Below, piece after piece: positions 1-8,631 of a DNA stretch of 64,000 nt (its first letter is position 1; each line of letters begins with the position of its first letter). Where the stretch lies: NCBI RefSeq assembly GCF_041242975.1, contig NZ_CP162488.1:289501-353500 (forward strand). Direction: 5' to 3'. Under the pieces are notes generated by a model, which had not been told where the DNA came from, did not search any database, and worked only from the letters and a program-made list of their open reading frames with translations. The position numbers and the translations under genes are program-made. This stretch comes from Xanthomonas sp. DAR 35659 (GTDB lineage: Bacteria > Pseudomonadota > Gammaproteobacteria > Xanthomonadales > Xanthomonadaceae).

Positions 1-1
1 C

Positions 2-1735
2 AACCTGATCCGCAGCGCCAGCCGCAGCATCGACCTGCAGACCTACATCTTCGACAAGGACGACAGCGCGCGGCTGGTGATGGACGAACTGCTGGCCGCG
101 GCGCGGCGCGGGGTCCAGGTGCGGGTGCTGATCGACCAGCTCTCGGCGATCTCCGACCTGCAGATCCTCGGCGCCCTGGCCGGCGCGCACCAGAATTTCT
201 CGCTGCGCATCTACAACCCCACCTTCGGCCTGGCCAAGCCCAACTACCTGCACTACGCCGCCAGCGTGCTGTGCTGCTTCCGCCGCTTCAACCAGCGCAT
301 GCACAACAAGTTGCTGGTGATCGACGATGCGATCGGCGTGGTCGGCGGGCGCAACTACCAGGACGACTATTACGACTGGGACGCCGAATACAACTTCCGC
401 GACCGCGACGTGCTGGTTGCCGGCCCGGTGGCGCGGTCGATGGCCGCCAACTTCGACGCCTACTGGGCGGCGCGGCGCAGCGTGCCGGTGGCGCGGCTCA
501 ACGACGTCGGCAAGCTGCTGCTGCGCGACGGCGTGCCGGCGATGCCGCCGGCGCAGTTCCTGCGCCCGGAGCGCGTCCAGCGGGTCAGCGAGGAAGCCGC
601 CGACCCGGCCTTCGTCGCCGATGCGTTCGTGCTGCCGGCGCTGCCGGTGCGGCATGTGGACTACGTCGCCGACCTGCCGCAGAAGCATCGCCGCGAGCAC
701 GGCCCCAAGGCGATCTCGACCGCGCCCAAGCTGGACAAGCTGATCGCCGGCGCCAAGCAGGAAATCATCCTGCAGACGCCGTACCTGGTGCTGTCGGACC
801 CGGCGCAGGAGATCTTCCGCGACCTGCGCAAGCGCGCGCAGCCGCCCAAGGTGATCGTGGCCACCAACAGCCTGGCCGCCACCGACAACCCGGTGGTGTA
901 TGCGCTGTCGTACAAGTACAAGCGCCGCAACCTGCGCGAGCTGGGCTTCGACATCTACGAGTACAAGCCGTTCCCGCTGGACGCGCCGGTGAACTACGCC
1001 AACCTGCTGCCGGCACCGCCGCTGCAGGGCGAGGTGCCGGGAGACGGGAGCGAGACCCGCGACGCCGCCGGGGGCGGGCGCAACGGGCTGCTGGGCGGCA
1101 GCGCCGCCGGGCGCAGTTCGCTGCTCGGCAGCGGCAGCGGCGGGCCGTCCGGCAACCGCGCCGACGGCAGCGAGGTCGAACGCCGCGTGCTGCGCACCGA
1201 GACCCGTCCGTCCTACCTCAGCCGGCGCATCGCCAACCGGCCGCTGCCGGTGACCCGCGACGGCGCGCGCATGGGCCTGCATGCCAAGTCGCTGGTGGTG
1301 GACCGCCGCGTCGGCGTGATCGGCACCCACAACTTCGATCCGCGCAGCGAGACCTACAACACCGAAGGTGCGGTGATCGTCGACGATCCGGCGTTCGCGC
1401 AGGCGCTGGCGGCCAGCATCGGCCGCGACATCGAGCCGGAGAACTCCTGGGTGGTGGCGCCGCGGGTCAAGCCGCCGGTGCTGTCGGGCCTGAACTACAG
1501 CATGGGCAAGGTCTCCGAGGCGCTGCCGGTGCTGGATTTCTGGCCCTGGCGCTACGCCACCGACTACGACTTCCAGCCCGGCCCGGACTGCCCGGCGCCG
1601 CTGACCCGGCGCGATCCGGGCTTCCACCGCTGCTACGCCGCGGTCGGCGACTTCCCCGAGGTCAACGTCGGGCCGAAGTGGCTGCTGGTGCGGATGCTGA
1701 CGGCGTTCGGCTCCGGGTTGGTGCCGATTCTTTGA
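2..1735 (+). CDS. Phospholipase D-family protein, 5' truncated by the window edge
   Basis: The reading frame is open from base 2, so the N-terminus lies outside the window. Two HKD catalytic motifs are visible: HNKLLVIDD followed by GGRNYQDDY near base 300, and HAKSLVVD followed by GTHNFDPRSE near base 1280. This pair is the signature of the phospholipase D/cardiolipin synthase superfamily, which hydrolyses or exchanges phosphodiester head groups of phospholipids. The sequence upstream of the first motif (RSASRSIDLQTYIFDKDD) is typical of bacterial PLD-like proteins. Between the two motifs, at bases about 1020-1190, there is a Gly/Ser/Arg-rich low-complexity insert. Exact substrate is not determinable. 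It is followed by an arm-loop-arm repeat, not a clear terminator. Confidence 0.85.
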   Translation, partial: NLIRSASRSIDLQTYIFDKDDSARLVMDELLAAARRGVQVRVLIDQLSAISDLQILGALAGAHQNFSLRIYNPTFGLAKPNYLHYAASVLCCFRRFNQRMHNKLLVIDDAIGVVGGRNYQDDYYDWDAEYNFRDRDVLVAGPVARSMAANFDAYWAARRSVPVARLNDVGKLLLRDGVPAMPPAQFLRPERVQRVSEEAADPAFVADAFVLPALPVRHVDYVADLPQKHRREHGPKAISTAPKLDKLIAGAKQEIILQTPYLVLSDPAQEIFRDLRKRAQPPKVIVATNSLAATDNPVVYALSYKYKRRNLRELGFDIYEYKPFPLDAPVNYANLLPAPPLQGEVPGDGSETRDAAGGGRNGLLGGSAAGRSSLLGSGSGGPSGNRADGSEVERRVLRTETRPSYLSRRIANRPLPVTRDGARMGLHAKSLVVDRRVGVIGTHNFDPRSETYNTEGAVIVDDPAFAQALAASIGRDIEPENSWVVAPRVKPPVLSGLNYSMGKVSEALPVLDFWPWRYATDYDFQPGPDCPAPLTRRDPGFHRCYAAVGDFPEVNVGPKWLLVRMLTAFGSGLVPIL

Positions 1736-1740
1736 GGGGC

Positions 1741-1896
1741 GGGGATTCGGGATTGGGGATTGAGGATTCGTAAAAGCGGATCCCTGCGACCGGAGGCCTC
1801 GTCCTGGCGCGATAATGTCGGCGCCGGGGATGCCGCTCTTGCGAATCCCCAATCCCCAATCCCCAATCCCGAATCCCGAATCCCGAATCCCGGCCC
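1741..1896. repeat. Arm-loop-arm intergenic element built of GATTSSS-type heptamers (copy 1)
   Basis: A left arm of GGGATTCGG/GGGATTGG-type heptamers (1741-1770) is followed by about 70 bp of unique sequence and a longer right arm (1842-1893) of the complementary heptamers CGAATCC/CCAATCC. Transcripts could fold into a long stem. Related copies lie at 15031-15179 and 20135-20251. All three lie between genes. Confidence 0.8.
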
Positions 1897-1900
1897 TCCA

Positions 1901-2320
1901 ATGTCCTTCCGCGACCCCGTCGATCTCGATGCTCTCAACGCCGCCTCCCGCGACACCCTGATCGCGCATCTGGGCATCGTCTTCACCGAGGCCGGGCCGG
2001 ACTGGCTGCGCGCGACCATGCCGGTCGATGCGCGCACGCTGCAGCCGTACGGGCTGCTGCACGGCGGCGCCTCGGTGGTGCTGGCCGAGACCCTGGGCAG
2101 CAGCGCCGGCAACCTGTGCGCGGAACCGGGCCGGATCTGCGTGGGGCTGGAGATCAACGCCAACCATCTGCGCGCCGCGCGCAGCGGCACGGTCACCGGC
2201 ACCGCGCGGCCGCTGCACGTGGGTCGCGCCACCCAGGTCTGGGAGATCCGTATCGAGGACGCGGCCGGCAAGCCGGTGTGCGTGTCGCGGCTGACGCTGG
2301 CGGTGATCGACCGGACCTAG
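1901..2320 (+). CDS. Hotdog-fold thioesterase (PaaI/MenI-like)
   Basis: A 139-residue protein of the size of single hotdog-fold acyl-CoA thioesterases. The central LLHGGASVVLAETLGS segment is the conserved hotdog helix with the HGG motif and the Glu that acts as general base in the PaaI/YdiI/MenI group. These enzymes hydrolyse aryl- or acyl-CoA thioesters in the cytoplasm; 1,4-dihydroxy-2-naphthoyl-CoA or another CoA ester are both possible. The ATG at 1901 was chosen because the longer upstream frame would translate the heptamer repeat. The neighbouring genes are lipid related but are not obviously in one operon with it. Confidence 0.85.
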   Translation: MSFRDPVDLDALNAASRDTLIAHLGIVFTEAGPDWLRATMPVDARTLQPYGLLHGGASVVLAETLGSSAGNLCAEPGRICVGLEINANHLRAARSGTVTGTARPLHVGRATQVWEIRIEDAAGKPVCVSRLTLAVIDRT

Positions 2321-2500
2321 GGATCGTCCCGATCCACGCACGCCGCGCGCCGCGCCGGCACGCGACCCCGTGGCGAACGCACGCCGCTCGATGAATCGCC
2401 GATATGCCCAGGACGGTGCGTTGCCGCGGCCGCGCCGCAAACCGTCTTCATGCTGACACAATAGCCAGCTTCTCCCCCGGCTTCCGGTACCCTTGTCCGA

Positions 2501-3295
2501 ATGAGCGAGTTCTCCCCACCCGCCACGCGCCGACACGGTGGGGCGCTGCGCTGGGTTCGTTACGGCTACCGTGTGCCGCTGCTGGCCTTGCATGTGCTGT
2601 TTTCGCTGCCGTTCCTGCTGGTGTGCATGGCGCTGTCGCCCGGCCGCGCCGGCACCGAATCCTTCGGCGACCGCGTGGTCTGCTGGTGGTCGACCTGGCT
2701 GTTGCGCATCTTCGGCTTGCGCGTGCGCCGCATCGGCACGCCGCTGCCCAACCCGGTCCTGTTCGTCGCCAATCACGTCAGCTGGATCGACATCGTGATG
2801 CTGCACAGCCAGCGCATGATGGGCTTCGTCGCCAAGCGCGAGATCGCCGGCTGGCCGCTGGTCGGCTGGCTGGCCGCGCGCGGGCAGACCATCTTCCACC
2901 AGCGCGGCAGCACCGAATCGCTGGGCGGGGTGCTGCAGGCGATGCTGGAACGGCTGCGCTCCGGGCGCTCGGTCGGCGTGTTCCCGGAAGGCCGTACCCG
3001 CGGCGGCCACGACGTCGGCCCGTTCCACGCGCGGATCTTCCAGGCCGCGGTGGAGGCCGAGGTGGCGGTGCAGCCGGTGGCGCTGCGCTACGGCGCTGGC
3101 GGATCGGCGCAGACCGTCGTCGCGTTCGGCCCGCACGAGAGCTTCTTCGCCAACTTCCTGCGCCTGCTCGGCGAGCCCGGCGCGGTGGCCGAAGTGCATT
3201 TCCTGGAGCCGATCCGGCTGCAGGACGTGGAAGGGCGCCGGCGCATCGCCGAGATCTCGCGCGCGCGCATCATCGCGGCGATGGCGCAGCGCTGA
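2501..3295 (+). CDS. plsC: 1-acyl-sn-glycerol-3-phosphate acyltransferase (PlsC family)
   Basis: A 264-residue membrane-associated acyltransferase. After a hydrophobic N-terminal anchor (residues about 25-48), NHVSWID gives the HX4D catalytic motif near residue 92 and FPEGRTR gives the second acyltransferase block near residue 165. PlsC-family enzymes transfer an acyl chain to lysophosphatidic acid to make phosphatidic acid, the precursor of all glycerophospholipids. Many xanthomonads carry more than one paralogue, so this may be an accessory lysophospholipid or ornithine-lipid acyltransferase and not the sole housekeeping enzyme. The next gene starts 67 bp downstream on the same strand. Confidence 0.87.
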   Translation: MSEFSPPATRRHGGALRWVRYGYRVPLLALHVLFSLPFLLVCMALSPGRAGTESFGDRVVCWWSTWLLRIFGLRVRRIGTPLPNPVLFVANHVSWIDIVMLHSQRMMGFVAKREIAGWPLVGWLAARGQTIFHQRGSTESLGGVLQAMLERLRSGRSVGVFPEGRTRGGHDVGPFHARIFQAAVEAEVAVQPVALRYGAGGSAQTVVAFGPHESFFANFLRLLGEPGAVAEVHFLEPIRLQDVEGRRRIAEISRARIIAAMAQR

Positions 3296-3362
3296 CCATG
3301 CGGCATCGCGGCCCGGACGATTTGACGCATTGCTCCAATCACCTGGCGCAAGCTCGCGAGCG

Positions 3363-4355
3363 ATGATGAACGCCGCCGATTATTCCCCCCCGCGGTGGCT
3401 GCGCAACCCGCACCTACAATCGGTGCTGGGTTCCAGCGTGTTGCGCGTGCGCCGCGGCGAACAGCTGCTCGCCGCCAGCGGGGCGACCACCACCTCGCAC
3501 ATCCTCGATGGCGGCGACGGCGTGCGCCTGCAGGGCTGGCTGAGCGTGCCGGCCGGGGCCGAGCCGCGTGGGACCGTGCTGCTGTTGCACGGCTGGGAGG
3601 GCAGCGCCGACTCCAGCTACATGCGCCTGACCGCCGCGCAGATGCTGGCGCGCGGTTACCAGGTGTTCCGGCTCAACTTCCGCGACCACGGCGGCACCCA
3701 CCACCTCAACGTCGACCTGTTCCATTCCGATCGCCTGGACGAGGTGGTCAACGCCGCCGGCGACCTGTGGCGGCGCTTCCCGGCCCCGACCCTGCTGGCC
3801 GCCGGTTATTCGCTCGGCGGCAACTTCGCGCTGCGCCTGGCCATGCGCGCGCCGGCCGCCGGCCTGCCGCTGCGCCACGTGGCCGCGGTGTGTCCGTTGC
3901 TGGATCCGGCCACCACCATGCAGCGGATCGAGAACGGCCCGCAGTTCTACGACTGGTACTTCCGCCGCAAGTGGCGCGAATCGCTGCTGCGCAAGCGCGA
4001 ACTGTTCCCCGACCGGCACGGCTACGACGACGCCACCCTGGCTCTGGACATGCGCGAACTGATGGGCTGGCTGGCGCAGCGGCACGCCGGCTTCGCCAGC
4101 CTGGAAGCCTACTTCGACAGCTATTCGATCGCCGGCGACCGCCTGCTGGGCCTGACCGTGCCGGCCGACATCCTGATGGCCGAGGACGACCCGGTGATCC
4201 CGCTGGACGATTTCCGCAGCTGGCGCCTGCCGCCGCCGGCACGGCTGGAGATCGCGCGCTGGGGCGGGCATTGCGGCTTCATCGAGAACGCGCGCGGCGA
4301 CGGCTTCGCCGAGCGCTGGGTGGCCGAGCGCCTCACCGAAGGCCTGACGGACTGA
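3363..4355 (+). CDS. Alpha/beta hydrolase, YheT family
   Basis: About 330 residues with the N-terminal PPRWLRNPHLQSV signature of the YheT/ABHD1-3 family (COG0429). The nucleophile elbow is GYSLGGN, with serine near residue 150. The acid is probably in MAEDDPVIPLDD and the histidine in GGHCGFIE near the C-terminus, so the catalytic triad is complete. Members are predicted lipid or short-chain esterases; the physiological substrate is unknown. Two adjacent ATGs (3363 and 3366) could start it. The lipid-related neighbourhood (PLD-like, thioesterase, PlsC) fits a role in lipid turnover, but that is inference. Confidence 0.82.
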   Translation: MMNAADYSPPRWLRNPHLQSVLGSSVLRVRRGEQLLAASGATTTSHILDGGDGVRLQGWLSVPAGAEPRGTVLLLHGWEGSADSSYMRLTAAQMLARGYQVFRLNFRDHGGTHHLNVDLFHSDRLDEVVNAAGDLWRRFPAPTLLAAGYSLGGNFALRLAMRAPAAGLPLRHVAAVCPLLDPATTMQRIENGPQFYDWYFRRKWRESLLRKRELFPDRHGYDDATLALDMRELMGWLAQRHAGFASLEAYFDSYSIAGDRLLGLTVPADILMAEDDPVIPLDDFRSWRLPPPARLEIARWGGHCGFIENARGDGFAERWVAERLTEGLTD

Positions 4356-4535
4356 TCCTGACGGACTGCCGGGCACGCCGGCCAGGCGATGCCCCTGGCC
4401 CGGCGCTGGGCCGTGCCCGATTGCGCTGCGCTCCCGCTGGCGCGCCGCGTCCCATACCGGCAGGCCCGGTCGGCGCCGGCCCGGGCGGCGAGAGCGTCCC
4501 GCTACAATGCCGGTTTGCCCCGAGCCGGACCCTCC

Positions 4536-6608
4536 ATGCAAGAGCACATTCTCGACGCCCTGCGCCGCCAGGCCAATGCCGATGCCCTGCGCATCGCCCA
4601 GGACTGGGTGGCCGACGCCGCCGACGACGCGCAGGCGCACCGGTGGCTGGCGCTGGCGCAGCAGCAGAACGGTGACGCCGCCGCCGCGCTGGCCAGCATC
4701 GACCAGGCCATCGCGCTGGCGCCGGAAGACGCCGGCCTGCACCTGCTGCGCGCCGGCATGCTGCTCGGCGCCAACGACCTGGCCCAGGCCGAGGACGCCC
4801 TAGCGCGCACCGCCGCGCTGGATCCGAACCAGTTCCTGGCCTACGTGATGCGCGCGCACCTGGCGCTGGGCCGCGGCGATCTGGACGAAGTGGAGCGGCT
4901 CAGCCGCACCGCCGCGCGGCTGGATCCGGAGCATCCGCAACTGCTGGGCCTGGACGGCATGCTGGCGCTGCGCCGCGGCGACGCCGATCGCGCGCTGGCG
5001 CTGCTGTCGCAGGCCAGCAAGGCGCTGCCCGACGATCCGCGGCTGCTGTACGCGCTGGGCTTCGCCTACCTGGAGAAGCAGCACCTGGCCTTCGCCGAGA
5101 CCGCGTTCCGCCGCGTCGCCGCGCTGACCTCCGGCACCAGTGCGCTGATGGCGCTGGTCGCGCAGTTGGCGCATCGCCAGGGCCGCCTCGACGACGCGAT
5201 CGCGGCGCTGGACACGGTGCTGGCCGATCCGGTCAGCGACACCGCCGGCATGCGGCGCCTGGCCGGCGAATACGCGCTGCAGGCCGGGCGCCCGGACGTC
5301 GCGCTGGAGCACCTGCGGCGCGCGCTGGGCGTGGCCCCGGCCGACCGCCGCACCCTGCACGCGGCGCTGATCGCCTGGCAGCGGCTGGGCGCGGTCGACG
5401 ACGCCCGCGCCACCCTGGAGGCGGCGTTGGCCACCACGTCCGACGCGCACGAACTGTGGCTGGCGCGGCTGGCGCTGGAGCCGATCGGCGGCGCCGAGGC
5501 GCGCGCGCTGATCGCGCGCTGGCAGGCGGCGATGCCCGAGCACGTGCCGGCGCTGGAGGCGCAGTTGCGGGTACACGACATGGCCGACGAACGCGATCAG
5601 GCCGAAACGGTGGCGCGGCGCATCGTGGCGCTGGAGCCGGGTCGCCTCAGCGGCGAGGAACGCATCGTCGAGGCACTGCTGGAGCGCGGCGCGCACGACG
5701 CGGCGATCGACCACGTGCGCGGGCTGATGCTGCGCCTGCCCGAGAACGAACAGACCCGCGTGCGGCCCTGGCTGGCGGCGGTGCAGGATGCCGCCGGGCG
5801 CCCGCACGAGGCGCTGGCGACCTGGCTGACCTTCCAGCAGGAGCAGTTGCCGCACCTGCTGCCGCTGCCGCCGCTGGGCCAGGCGCCGGCGCAGTGGCCG
5901 CCGCTGGGCGAGATCGACCCGCAGGCGCGCGCGCGGCCGCTGTTCGTGTGGGGCGCGCCGGGCAGCGGCGTGGAGCGGCTGATCGCGGTGCTGGGCGCCT
6001 CCAGCCAGGTGCTGCGCAGCGACCGCTTCGGCACCCAGCCGCCCACCGACGGCTTCCAGCGCTATCGCACCATCGCGCAGCTGGACGGCGGCGAACTCGA
6101 CGGCGCGGCGCTGCTCGCCGAGTGGCGCGCGCAATTGCCGGCGCGCGGCATCGACGACGGCAACATCGTCGATTGGCTGCTGTGGTGGGACAACGCGCTG
6201 CTGCGCGCGCTGCGCCCGCACCTGCCGGAAGGCCGGTTGCTGATCGCCCTGCGCGACCCGCGCGACATGTTGCTGGACTGGCTCGCCAACGGCGCGCCGG
6301 CGCCGCTGGGGCTGGCCTCGCCGGAGGCCGGCGCGCAGTGGCTGGCGGCGCTGCTGGCGCAGGTCGCCGACCTGCACGAGCAGGACCTGTATCCGCACCG
6401 GTTGTTGCGCCTGGACGGGATCGAGGCCGACCCGGCGGCGGTGGCCGCGGCGCTGGAGCAGGCGTTCGGGGTTCCGTTCCCGACCGTGCCCACGCTCGGC
6501 CCGCCGCGCCTGCCGGCCGGTCACTGGCGCGCCTACGCGGCGCCGCTGGCGGCCGCGTTCGCCCTGCTCACGCCGGTCGCCGTGCGGCTTGGCTACGCTG
6601 AAACCTGA
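4536..6608 (+). CDS. TPR-repeat protein with C-terminal sulfotransferase-like domain
   Basis: A 690-residue cytoplasmic protein. Residues about 1-440 are tetratricopeptide-like helix pairs (for example ALASIDQAIALAPEDAGLHL and LGFAYLEKQHLAFAETAFRRV). The C-terminal third starts with RPLFVWGAPGSGVERL (residues about 468-483), which resembles the 5'-phosphosulfate P-loop of sulfotransferases. It later has LLIALRDPRDMLLDWL (about 568-583), which resembles the 3'-phosphate binding segment. TPR-sulfotransferase fusions are known in proteobacteria, but the acceptor is unknown. The start at 4536 follows GAGCCGGACC and gives a typical N-terminus; longer versions only add GC-rich non-coding-like sequence. 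It ends 20 bp before the PEBP gene, with which it may be co-transcribed. Confidence 0.7.
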   Translation: MQEHILDALRRQANADALRIAQDWVADAADDAQAHRWLALAQQQNGDAAAALASIDQAIALAPEDAGLHLLRAGMLLGANDLAQAEDALARTAALDPNQFLAYVMRAHLALGRGDLDEVERLSRTAARLDPEHPQLLGLDGMLALRRGDADRALALLSQASKALPDDPRLLYALGFAYLEKQHLAFAETAFRRVAALTSGTSALMALVAQLAHRQGRLDDAIAALDTVLADPVSDTAGMRRLAGEYALQAGRPDVALEHLRRALGVAPADRRTLHAALIAWQRLGAVDDARATLEAALATTSDAHELWLARLALEPIGGAEARALIARWQAAMPEHVPALEAQLRVHDMADERDQAETVARRIVALEPGRLSGEERIVEALLERGAHDAAIDHVRGLMLRLPENEQTRVRPWLAAVQDAAGRPHEALATWLTFQQEQLPHLLPLPPLGQAPAQWPPLGEIDPQARARPLFVWGAPGSGVERLIAVLGASSQVLRSDRFGTQPPTDGFQRYRTIAQLDGGELDGAALLAEWRAQLPARGIDDGNIVDWLLWWDNALLRALRPHLPEGRLLIALRDPRDMLLDWLANGAPAPLGLASPEAGAQWLAALLAQVADLHEQDLYPHRLLRLDGIEADPAAVAAALEQAFGVPFPTVPTLGPPRLPAGHWRAYAAPLAAAFALLTPVAVRLGYAET

Positions 6609-6628
6609 TCCCCCAAGGAGCATTCCGC

Positions 6629-7240
6629 ATGCGTCTTCGCAGTGACAGCATCCAGCCCGGCAAGCCGATCCCCGCGACCTACGCGATGGGCCAGGCCGAC
6701 GGCTTCGCCGCCAACCGCAACCCGCACCTGGCTTGGGACGCGGTGCCGGCCGGCACCGCGTCGTTCGTGCTGCTGTGCATCGACCCGGACGTGCCGACCG
6801 TGGCCGAGATGGTCGGCCGCGACGACGTGCAGATCCCGGTCGAGCAGCCGCGCACCAATTTCGTGCATTGGGCTGCCGTTGAGATTCCGGCCGACGTGCG
6901 CGCCATCGCCGAGGGCAGCGCCAGTGATGGCGTGGTCGCCAAGGGCAAGCGCCAGCCGCCCGGCCTGCCCGGCGCGCGGCAGGGGTTGAACAGCTACACC
7001 GACTGGTTCGCCGGCGACGCCCAGATGGGCGGCGACTACTACGGTTACGACGGCCCGTATCCGCCGGCCAACGACCTGCGCCTGCACCGCTACTTCTTCC
7101 GCCTGTTCGCGCTGGACGTGGCCACGCTGGACCTGCCGGCCCGCTTCACCGCCGCCGACGCGCTGCGCGCGATGCAGGGCCATGTGCTGGGCGAGGCCAG
7201 CCTGTACGGCACGTACAGCCTGAATCCCAAGCTCGCCTAA
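6629..7240 (+). CDS. YbhB/YbcL family PEBP (Raf-kinase-inhibitor-like) protein
   Basis: A 203-residue protein with phosphatidylethanolamine-binding-protein features: the DPDVP motif (residues about 51-55), an FVHWAA segment and a conserved GYDGPYPP segment near residue 140, which together form the anion-binding pocket. The bacterial family (E. coli YbhB and YbcL) has no settled biochemical role. A good ribosome binding site (AAGGAG) lies 7 bp before the ATG. No signal peptide is seen, so it is probably cytoplasmic. It is followed directly by the 142-bp tandem repeat array. Confidence 0.88.
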   Translation: MRLRSDSIQPGKPIPATYAMGQADGFAANRNPHLAWDAVPAGTASFVLLCIDPDVPTVAEMVGRDDVQIPVEQPRTNFVHWAAVEIPADVRAIAEGSASDGVVAKGKRQPPGLPGARQGLNSYTDWFAGDAQMGGDYYGYDGPYPPANDLRLHRYFFRLFALDVATLDLPARFTAADALRAMQGHVLGEASLYGTYSLNPKLA

Positions 7241-7250
7241 GCCGGCCTAA

Positions 7251-7673
7251 GCCCCTCTCCCATCGGGAGAGGGGTTGGGGTGAGGGTAAGGCGCGAAAGC
7301 GTCTCGCGGAGTGTGGGCGCACGAGACTGCGCCCGTACCCTCATCCGCCCCTACGGGGCACCTTCTCCCGAAGGGAGAAGGAAGAGCCGCTAGCCCCTCT
7401 CCCACCGGGAGAGGGGTTGGGGTGAGGGTCCGGCGCGAAAGCGTCTCGCGGAGTGTGGGCGCACGAGGCTGCGCCCGTACCCTCATCCGCCCCTGCGGGG
7501 CACCTTCTCCCGAGGGGAGAAGGAACAGCCGCTAGCCCCTCTCCCACCGGGAGAGGGGTTGGGGTGAGGGTCCGGCGCGAAAGCGACGCGCGGAGTGTGG
7601 GCGCACAAGGCTTCGCCCGTCCCCTAATCCGGCGCTGCGCGCCACCTTCTCCCGCTCTGGGAGAAGGTGGCGC
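7251..7673. repeat. Three tandem 142-bp intergenic repeat units (array A)
   Basis: Units start at GCCCCTCTCC at 7251, 7393 and 7535, a spacing of exactly 142 bp. Each unit holds two hairpin cores, CCCTCTCCC...GGGAGAGGG and CCTTCTCCC...GGGAGAAGG. They are separated by a shared sequence containing GGTGAGGGT, GGCGCGAAAGCG and CCCTCATCCG. The last unit is slightly shorter and ends in a perfect stem before uppP. The array lies between two convergent genes. The same unit occurs in opposite orientation at 50208-50620. Confidence 0.92.
7639..7673. terminator. 15-bp stem-loop between convergent genes
   Basis: A perfect 15-bp stem with a 5-nt GCTCT loop ends 1 bp before the uppP stop codon. It is the final hairpin of the 142-bp repeat array. 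There is no U-tract, so intrinsic termination is possible but not certain. It could serve both converging genes. Confidence 0.5.
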
Positions 7674-7674
7674 C

Positions 7675-8466
7675 TCACGCCCCCGGCAGCAACAGCAGCA
7701 GTGCCACGCCCAGCACGATGCGATACACCGCGAATGCAGTGAAGCGGTGCGACTTGATGTAGCCCAGCAGCCACTTCACCACGACGAAGCCGGTCACCAC
7801 CGCGGCGGCGAAGGCGATGGCGACATCGCCCCAGTCCTCGCTGCCCAGCGCGCCGTCCTTGTACAGCTCCAGGAACGAGTAGCCGCTGGCCGCGAACATG
7901 GTCGGGATGCCGACCATGAACGCGAAGTCGGCCGCCGCCGAGCGCTTGCTCAGGCCCAGCAGCATCGCCAGGAAGATCGTCGCCGCCGAGCGCGAGGTGC
8001 CGGGGAACACGCCGGCCACCACCTGCGCCAGGCCCACCGCGATCGCGACCTTCCAGGTCACCGTGTCGCGCTCCGGCAGGCGCGCGGCGAAATGCTCGGC
8101 CACCAGCATCCATATGCCGCCGATCACCAGCGCCCAGGCCACCGGATGCACCGTGTCCGGCAACTGCCAGCCGGCCTTGCGCACCACCAGGCCGACCACC
8201 GCGGTGACCAGGAACGCGGCGCCCAGCTTCATCACGTAGTCGCGATTGGCGCGGTCGCCCAGGCCGGTGGCCAGCGTCCACAGCCGCTGCCGGAACACCA
8301 GGGTGGTGGCCAGGATCGCGCCGGCCTGGATCACGATGTTGAAGAAGTCCGAGCGGCGGCCGAGCCATTGCTCGGCGATCAGCAGGTGGCCGGTGCTGGA
8401 AATCGGCAGGAATTCGGTCAGGCCTTCGATGATGCCCAGCAGCAGGGCGGAAAACATGTCGCTCAT
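7675..8466 (-). CDS. uppP: Undecaprenyl-diphosphatase (BacA/UppP)
   Basis: A 263-residue polytopic inner-membrane protein. The N-terminal GIIEGLTEFLPISSTGH carries the ExxxE motif, and PGTSRSAAT (near residue 170) carries the Arg/Ser motif of the active site. Length and motifs match UppP. It dephosphorylates undecaprenyl diphosphate to regenerate the lipid carrier for peptidoglycan and O-antigen synthesis and gives bacitracin resistance. It is divergent from glnA and shares the 222-bp region that carries the NtrC-like sites. Confidence 0.95.
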   Translation of the reverse strand: MSDMFSALLLGIIEGLTEFLPISSTGHLLIAEQWLGRRSDFFNIVIQAGAILATTLVFRQRLWTLATGLGDRANRDYVMKLGAAFLVTAVVGLVVRKAGWQLPDTVHPVAWALVIGGIWMLVAEHFAARLPERDTVTWKVAIAVGLAQVVAGVFPGTSRSAATIFLAMLLGLSKRSAAADFAFMVGIPTMFAASGYSFLELYKDGALGSEDWGDVAIAFAAAVVTGFVVVKWLLGYIKSHRFTAFAVYRIVLGVALLLLLPGA

Positions 8467-8520
8467 GGGGGAGGAGGACTCGTGGGGGAGGGAGAGCCGG
8501 GAAAGGATAGAGCATTGTTT

Positions 8521-8541
8521 TGCGCACCATTTAAGTGCGCA
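8521..8541. promoter_or_regulatory. NtrC-like binding site 1 upstream of glnA
   Basis: A perfect 7+7 bp inverted repeat, TGCGCAC-N7-GTGCGCA. The inner GCAC-N7-GTGC has the same spacing as the NtrC consensus TGCAC-N7-GTGCA. Its centre is about 29 bp from that of site 2, close to three helical turns, and it lies about 125 bp before the predicted glnA transcription start. It also lies 55 bp upstream of the uppP start codon. Confidence 0.65.
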
Positions 8542-8551
8542 GAATCAGAAC

Positions 8552-8568
8552 TGCACCGATGTGGTGCG
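8552..8568. promoter_or_regulatory. NtrC-like binding site 2 upstream of glnA
   Basis: TGCACCGATGTGGTGCG matches the NtrC dyad TGCAC-N7-GTGCA except for the last base. It is centred about 97 bp upstream of the predicted sigma54 start. Two enhancer sites at this distance are the arrangement known for enterobacterial glnA. Confidence 0.75.
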
Positions 8569-8631
8569 ACGCGGCCGCCCTGTTGGCGTGCGTCCTTCAC
8601 CAGAATCAAGGACTTGTGAATACATCACAGT

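Noticed and set aside
4800..6623. A 607-codon minus-strand frame opposite the TPR-sulfotransferase gene
   Set aside because: Low-complexity Arg/Gln-rich translation with no domains; a typical GC-driven shadow.
7251..7673. Array A considered as a CRISPR
   Set aside because: Units are 142 bp, contiguous and nearly identical throughout, without short repeats and variable spacers, and no cas gene is in the window.
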